DNA of 64,000 nucleotides from Burkholderiaceae bacterium (GTDB lineage: Bacteria; Pseudomonadota; Gammaproteobacteria; Burkholderiales; Burkholderiaceae_C). Location of the stretch: assembly GCA_017992055.1 (NCBI GenBank), contig JAGOPK010000002.1, forward strand, positions 434,001-498,000, read 5' to 3'. The notes under the pieces were generated by a model, which was given only the letters and a program-made list of their open reading frames with translations, had not been told where the DNA came from and searched no databases. The translations under genes and the position numbers were made by a program. Position 1 is the first letter of the stretch, and every line of letters starts with the position of its first letter. Below are positions 58,471 to 64,000 of this stretch, in pieces.

Positions 58471-59328
58471 ATGCAACTGTGCGGATTCGACGTCGGCCTG
58501 GACCGGCCCTTCTTCCTGATCGCCGGCCCCTGCGTGGTCGAGTCGCTGCAGCTGCAGATCGACGTGGCCGGCCGGCTGCAGGAGATCACCGGCAAGCTCG
58601 GCATTCCCTTCATCTTCAAGAGCAGCTACGACAAGGCCAACCGCAGCAGCGGCAAGAGCTTTCGCGGCCCCGGCATGGACGCCGGCCTGGAGATCCTGGC
58701 CCAGGTGAAGAAGCAGCTGGGCCTGCCCGTGCTCACCGACGTGCACAGCGAGGCCGAGATCCCGGCCGTGGCCAGCGTGGTGGACGTGCTGCAGACGCCG
58801 GCCTTTCTGTGCCGGCAGACCGACTTCATCCATGCCGTGGCCAAAAGCGGCAAGCCGGTGAACATCAAGAAGGGCCAGTTCCTGGCGCCGCACGACATGA
58901 AGAACGTGATCGACAAGGCGCGGGCGGCAGCCGCCGAGGCCGGCCTGTCGAGCGACCGCTTCATGGCCTGCGAGCGCGGCGCCAGCTTCGGCTACAACAA
59001 CCTGGTGTCGGACATGCGCAGCCTGGCGATCATGCGCGAGACGCAGGCGCCGGTGGTGTTCGACGTCACCCACAGCGTGCAGCTGCCGGGCGGCCAGGGC
59101 ACCAGCAGCGGCGGCCAGCGCGAGTTCGTGCCGGTGCTGGCGCGCGCCGGCGTGGGCGTGGGCGTGGCCGGGCTGTTCATGGAGACGCATCCCGATCCGG
59201 CCAATGCCTTGAGCGACGGACCGAATGCCGTGCCGCTCAAGCACATGGCGGCGCTGCTGGAGCAGTTGCAGGCGCTGGACCGCGTGGTCAAGAGCCAGCC
59301 GCTGCTGGAAAACGACTTCTCCTGCTGA
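58471..59328 (+). CDS. kdsA: 3-deoxy-8-phosphooctulonate synthase KdsA
   Basis: A 285-residue enzyme making KDO-8-phosphate for lipopolysaccharide from arabinose-5-phosphate and [14 protein letters not shown] carries the Cys that marks the metal-dependent class, where E. coli has Asn. Further metal ligands are likely His in [10 protein letters not shown], Glu in METHPDP and the Asp near [19 protein letters not shown] precedes ATG. Confidence 0.95.
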   Translation: MQLCGFDVGLDRPFFLIAGPCVVESLQLQIDVAGRLQEITGKLGIPFIFKSSYDKANRSSGKSFRGPGMDAGLEILAQVKKQLGLPVLTDVHSEAEIPAVASVVDVLQTPAFLCRQTDFIHAVAKSGKPVNIKKGQFLAPHDMKNVIDKARAAAAEAGLSSDRFMACERGASFGYNNLVSDMRSLAIMRETQAPVVFDVTHSVQLPGGQGTSSGGQREFVPVLARAGVGVGVAGLFMETHPDPANALSDGPNAVPLKHMAALLEQLQALDRVVKSQPLLENDFSC

Positions 59329-59337
59329 GGCCCCGTC

Positions 59338-61001
<1,664 letters not shown>

Positions 61002-61017
61002 TCGGTCACGCCCGGCC

Positions 61018-61314
61018 ATGCGTCTTGTCACCGCCGCGCTGCTGGTCCTGCTGGCCCTGGTGCACTACAGCCTGTGGCTGGGCGATGCCGGGGTGCGCCA
61101 TGTGGCGGTGAAGCAGCGCGAGCTGGCCGCCAAGCGCGAGGCCAACGAGCAGCGCCAGCGCGCCAACGAGCGCTTGGTGGCCGAGGTCGACGACCTGCGC
61201 CAGGGCCTGGAGATGGTGGAAGAGCGCGCGCGCGGCGAGCTGGGCATGGTCAAGCCCGACGAGATCTTCGTGCAGTACGCGTCGCGCGCGGCCAGCTCGG
61301 CCCCGGCCCGCTGA
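61018..61314 (+). CDS. ftsB: Cell division protein FtsB
   Basis: A 98-residue bitopic divisome protein: one N-terminal TM helix (VTAALLVLLALVHYSLWLG), then a periplasmic coiled coil (VKQRELAAKREANEQRQRANERLVAEVDDLRQGLEM) and ERARGELGMVKPDEIFVQ, the conserved FtsB end. Location immediately after eno is typical. Confidence 0.94.
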   Translation: MRLVTAALLVLLALVHYSLWLGDAGVRHVAVKQRELAAKREANEQRQRANERLVAEVDDLRQGLEMVEERARGELGMVKPDEIFVQYASRAASSAPAR

Positions 61315-61326
61315 CCGCGCCGGGCC

Positions 61327-61956
61327 ATGTCTGCGTCGCCGGCCGAGGCGCCGGCCCTGCTCGCGCCGCTGTTCACGCTGTGGGGCAGCCCGGTCAGCGG
61401 CCTGGAGGCCCTGGCCGCGCTGCTGGGCGTGGTGATGGTGGTGTGCAATGTGCGCGTCAACCCGCTGGCCTGGCCGCTGGCCATGGCCAGCTCGGCGCTG
61501 TACGGCTGGCTGTTCTGGCACAGCCGGCTGTATGGCGAGGCCGGCCTGCAGGCGGTGTTCATCGCCGCCGCCGGCTGGGGCTGGTGGCAGTGGCTGCGTG
61601 GCACCGGTGACGACGGCGCGCCGCTGGTGGTGCGCCGGCTCGGCACCGCCGGCCGCTGGCGCATGCTGGCGCTGACCCTGGCCGCCTGGCCCCTGCTGGC
61701 CCTGCTGCTGGACCATGGCACCGACAGCGACCTGCCCTGGCTGGACGCCCTGCCCACCGTGGGCAGCCTGGCCGGCACCTGGCTGCTGGCGCGCAAGTGG
61801 CTGGAGAACTGGCCCGCCTGGGTGGCCGTCAACCTGGTCAGCATCGGCCTGTTCGCGGCCAAGGGCCTGTGGCTGACGGTGGCGCTGTATGCGCTGTTCG
61901 CCGCGATGGCGCTGTGGGGCTGGCGCGCCTGGGCGCGGCTGGCCCGGACCTCATGA
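61327..61956 (+). CDS. pnuC: Nicotinamide riboside transporter PnuC
   Basis: A 209-residue membrane permease of the PnuC family with seven predicted helices; [10 protein letters not shown] is a family hallmark. It takes up nicotinamide riboside for NAD salvage. It lies 12 nt after ftsB. The stop overlaps the next start (ATGA), which is a NadR-type kinase that would trap the substrate by phosphorylation. Confidence 0.9.
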   Translation: MSASPAEAPALLAPLFTLWGSPVSGLEALAALLGVVMVVCNVRVNPLAWPLAMASSALYGWLFWHSRLYGEAGLQAVFIAAAGWGWWQWLRGTGDDGAPLVVRRLGTAGRWRMLALTLAAWPLLALLLDHGTDSDLPWLDALPTVGSLAGTWLLARKWLENWPAWVAVNLVSIGLFAAKGLWLTVALYALFAAMALWGWRAWARLARTS

Positions 61957-62510
61957 ACCCCGATACGCTGCGCATCGCCATCGTCGGCGCCGAGAGCACC
62001 GGCAAGTCCACGCTGGCCAGCGCGCTGGCGCGGCAGCTGGCCCAGACCACCGGCCTGCGCTGCACCGCGGTGGGCGAATGGCTGCGCGACTGGTGCGAGC
62101 TGCACGGCCGCACGCCGCAGCGCCATGAGCAGCAGGCCGTTGCCGAGGCCCAGACCCGGCGCATCGAGGCCGCCGCCGCCGAGCACGACATCGTCATCGC
62201 CGACACCACGGCGCTGATGACCGCGGTCTACAGCGACATCGTGTTCGGCGACCGCAGCCTGGACGCTGCGGCCCTGGCCGACCATGGCCGCTGCCAGCTG
62301 ACGCTGCTGACGGCGCTGGACATCGCCTGGGTGGCCGACGCGCTGCGCGACGGCCCGCAGGTGCGCCAGCCGGTGGATGCGCGCATCCGCACGCTGCTGG
62401 GCCAGGGCGGCATCGCCTGGCACCTGGTGCAGGGCCAGGGCGAGGCGCGGCTGGAGTCGGCGCTGGACGCGCTGCGGCCGGTCTTGCCCGGTCATGCGTT
62501 GATGCGCTAG
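61953..62510 (+). CDS. NadR-type nicotinamide riboside kinase
   Basis: A 185-residue P-loop kinase corresponding to the C-terminal kinase domain of NadR. Walker [30 protein letters not shown] and VDARIRTLL are typical. The adenylyltransferase and HTH domains of E. coli NadR are absent, so it is a stand-alone ribosylnicotinamide kinase. Coupled to pnuC by a 4-nt overlap. Its stop codon lies inside the vapB operator dyad. Confidence 0.85.
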   Translation: MNPDTLRIAIVGAESTGKSTLASALARQLAQTTGLRCTAVGEWLRDWCELHGRTPQRHEQQAVAEAQTRRIEAAAAEHDIVIADTTALMTAVYSDIVFGDRSLDAAALADHGRCQLTLLTALDIAWVADALRDGPQVRQPVDARIRTLLGQGGIAWHLVQGQGEARLESALDALRPVLPGHALMR

Positions 62511-62520
62511 CATCAACGCA
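62495..62520. promoter_or_regulatory. Operator of the vapBC pair
   Basis: A perfect 11-bp inverted repeat, TGCGTTGATGC-GCTA-GCATCAACGCA. A third half-site, GCATCAAC, follows directly at 62518-62525. This layout fits cooperative VapB/VapBC autorepression. The nadR-like stop (62508-62510) lies in the spacer. Confidence 0.8.
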
Positions 62521-62542
62521 TCAACCGTCACCGGAGCGCGGC

Positions 62543-62791
62543 ATGCGCACGACGCTGGACATCGACGAGGACGTGCTGGTGGCCGCCAAGGCCATGGCCC
62601 AGCGCGAGGGCCTGTCGGCCGGCCATGTGCTGTCGCGGCTGGCCCGCCAGGCCCTGGTCGGCGCTGCAGCGCCTGCCGACCGGGCGGCGCCGGCAGCGCC
62701 CGCGGTGGCCGGCTTCCGCCCGTTTGCCTCGCGTGGCCAGCCGGTCAGCAATCAGCAGATCGACCGCCTGCGCGATTCCGAGGGGCTTTGA
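62543..62791 (+). CDS. vapB: VapB-type antitoxin
   Basis: An 82-residue antitoxin with an N-terminal ribbon-helix-helix DNA-binding domain (MRTTLDIDEDVLVAAKAMAQREGLSAGHVLSRLARQAL). The Ala/Pro-rich linker and the C-terminal segment (GFRPFASRGQPVSNQQIDRL) would wrap around the toxin. CGGAG precedes ATG. The operator upstream is the probable autoregulation site. Its stop is fused with the toxin start in TGATG. Confidence 0.88.
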   Translation: MRTTLDIDEDVLVAAKAMAQREGLSAGHVLSRLARQALVGAAAPADRAAPAAPAVAGFRPFASRGQPVSNQQIDRLRDSEGL

Positions 62792-63288
62792 TGCCCGCGG
62801 CGCGCGAACCGCGCGTTAAATACCAGCCCAGGCCCGCATCCTTGGCGGCACAGCCCAGGCGCGCCCTGCTCGATGTGAACGTGCTGATTGCGCTGCTGGA
62901 TGCGGCCCATGTGCACCACGCGCCGGCCATGCGCTGGCTGCAGCGAGAAATCTCCGCCGGCTGGGCCTCGTGCCCGCTGACCCAGGCCGGCTGCATCCGC
63001 GTGATGTCGCAGCCGGCTTATCCGGGTGCGCTGCCGGCGGCCCAGGTGGCGGCGCGGCTGGCCGAGGCGGCGGCCGGTCCGGACCACATGTTCTGGCCCG
63101 ATGACCTGGACCTGCTGGCGCCGGGCGCGCTGGACTGGTCGTTTGTGCTCGGCCATCGCCAGGTGACCGACAGCCACCTGCTGGCCCTGGCCGTGCGCCA
63201 TGGCGGGCGCCTGGTCAGCTTTGACCGGCGCATCGTGCCGGCGGCCGTGCCCGGCGCAACGGCCGAGCACCTGGTGCTGATCGACTGA
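62791..63288 (+). CDS. vapC: VapC-type PIN-domain toxin
   Basis: A 165-residue PIN-domain endoribonuclease. The acidic site is visible: Asp in LLDVNVLIALLD, Asp in VTDSHLLALAVRHGG and Asp in LVSFDRRI, with the LTQAGCIRV segment. Start ATG 62791 overlaps the antitoxin stop by 1 nt (TGATG), giving coupled translation. The first 28 residues before the PIN core are basic and unlike most VapC. It is transcribed towards fliA, which is convergent. Confidence 0.88.
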   Translation: MPAAREPRVKYQPRPASLAAQPRRALLDVNVLIALLDAAHVHHAPAMRWLQREISAGWASCPLTQAGCIRVMSQPAYPGALPAAQVAARLAEAAAGPDHMFWPDDLDLLAPGALDWSFVLGHRQVTDSHLLALAVRHGGRLVSFDRRIVPAAVPGATAEHLVLID

Positions 63289-63292
63289 GGCC

Positions 63293-64000
63293 TTACCAGG
63301 TGCGCAGCCGCGCCCTCAGGCGCGCGATGCTCTGGCTGTGCAGCTGGCAGACGCGGCTTTCGGTGACCTTGAGCACCGCCGCGATTTCCTTCAGGTTCAT
63401 GTCGTGCTCGTAGTACATGCTCATCACGTACTGCTCGCGCTCGGGCAGGTTCTTGATGGCCTCGACCAAGGCCTCGCGCATGCGCCGGTCTTCCAGCATG
63501 GCCAGCGGATTGGCCTCGGCCTCGGCGGCCACATGGCGGTCCAGATAGTCGTCGTCGCCATCGTCGCCGGTCATGTCCTCCAGGTACACCAGCTGGGTGC
63601 CCCGCACCTTGCCCAGCAGCTCCTGGTACTCGGTGAGGCTGAGGTCCATTTCCTTGGCGATCTCGCTCTCGCTGGGCGCCCGTCCCAGGCGCTGCTCGAG
63701 CTTGTGCACCGCGGCCTCGATGCTGCGCTGCTGGCGCCGCTCGCCGCGGCTCATCCAGTCGTTGCCACGCAGCTCGTCGAGCATGGCGCCGCGGATGCGC
63801 TGGGTGGCGAAGGTCTCGAACTGCACGCCCATGCCGGCGTCGAAACGGGTCAGCGCATCGGACAGGCCGATCATGCCGACCTGGATCAGGTCGTCCAGTT
63901 CGACGTTGGCCGGCAGTTTGGCGATCATCTGGTGCGCCAGCCGCCGGACCAGCGGGCTGTACTGCTTGAGCAGCGCATTCGCGTCGAGTCGGCCCTTTTC
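63293..64000 (-). CDS. fliA: RNA polymerase sigma factor FliA (sigma-28), N-terminus cut by window edge
   Basis: At least 236 residues are visible, the frame being open to the right edge (EKGRLDANALLKQYSPLVRRL at the edge), so the start is outside. It directs late flagellar and chemotaxis genes. Region 2: LDDLIQVGMIGLSDALTRFDAGMGVQFETFATQRIRGAMLDELR; region 3: RLGRAPSESEIAKEMDLS; region 4: LPEREQYVMSMYYEHDMNLKEIAAVLKVTESRVCQLHSQSI. The stop is 5 nt from the convergent vapC stop, so no terminator hairpin fits between them. Indicates a flagellated cell. Confidence 0.95.
   Translation of the reverse strand, partial: EKGRLDANALLKQYSPLVRRLAHQMIAKLPANVELDDLIQVGMIGLSDALTRFDAGMGVQFETFATQRIRGAMLDELRGNDWMSRGERRQQRSIEAAVHKLEQRLGRAPSESEIAKEMDLSLTEYQELLGKVRGTQLVYLEDMTGDDGDDDYLDRHVAAEAEANPLAMLEDRRMREALVEAIKNLPEREQYVMSMYYEHDMNLKEIAAVLKVTESRVCQLHSQSIARLRARLRTW

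Overview
The window is very GC-rich, densely packed chromosomal DNA from a betaproteobacterium, most likely of the order Burkholderiales (Rubrivivax/Ideonella/Leptothrix-like). This placement is inferred from gene content and order: the pyrG-kdsA-eno-ftsB run, a PEP-CTERM protein next to an ECF sigma factor and kinase pair, and a proteobacterial formate dehydrogenase cluster with its small Tat-target protein. I see no rRNA, tRNA, insertion sequence, prophage or CRISPR array. Codon bias creates very long antisense open frames, which I left out.

Layout. 1-3357 (minus) holds a histidine kinase (cut by the left edge) and an NtrC-type regulator that lacks the GAFTGA loop. 3540-10211 (plus) is a membrane-bound, Cys-type molybdenum formate dehydrogenase operon: Tat-target peptide, alpha, beta, lipoprotein, gamma, a small secreted protein, and fdhD. 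10277-13353 holds the RNase AM/YciO pair and a minus-strand plsY-ridA-glutaredoxin operon. 13579-18814 looks like a copper acquisition operon: DUF2946 protein, TonB receptor, Asp-box propeller with His/Cys clusters, TlpA-like thioredoxin and PCu(A)C chaperone. 18854-22012 holds a small acidic protein, a J-domain/zinc/PilZ protein, and nikR with a nickel transporter around a near-consensus NikR operator. 22044-28263 holds ybaK, an aldo-keto reductase, a mercaptopyruvate sulfurtransferase, a DUF1304 protein, a UvrD-type helicase and a divergent secreted protein. 28452-34465 holds a Bacillus-type GMP reductase and a TRAP transporter with one permease pair and two tandem binding proteins. 34616-43443 holds pmbA, yjgA, mog, cysE, trmJ, suhB with a long disordered tail, and a GGDEF/EAL protein. 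43777-52950 holds mutS, an orphan Anbu proteasome-like protein, a double PEP-CTERM protein, an ECF sigma factor and Ser/Thr kinase pair, and an alpha/beta hydrolase. 53019-64000 holds dctA, a SulP-STAS-cNMP fusion, pyrG-kdsA-DUF1330-eno-ftsB, pnuC with a NadR-type kinase, a vapBC pair, and fliA (cut by the right edge).

Connections. mog feeds molybdenum cofactor assembly and FdhD sulfurates it for the formate dehydrogenase. The dct genes and the TRAP system indicate growth on organic acids. nikR with the transporter, and the copper cluster, are two separate metal-import modules. Several genes have a -10-like hexamer only 4-8 nt before the start codon, which suggests frequent leaderless or near-leaderless transcripts.
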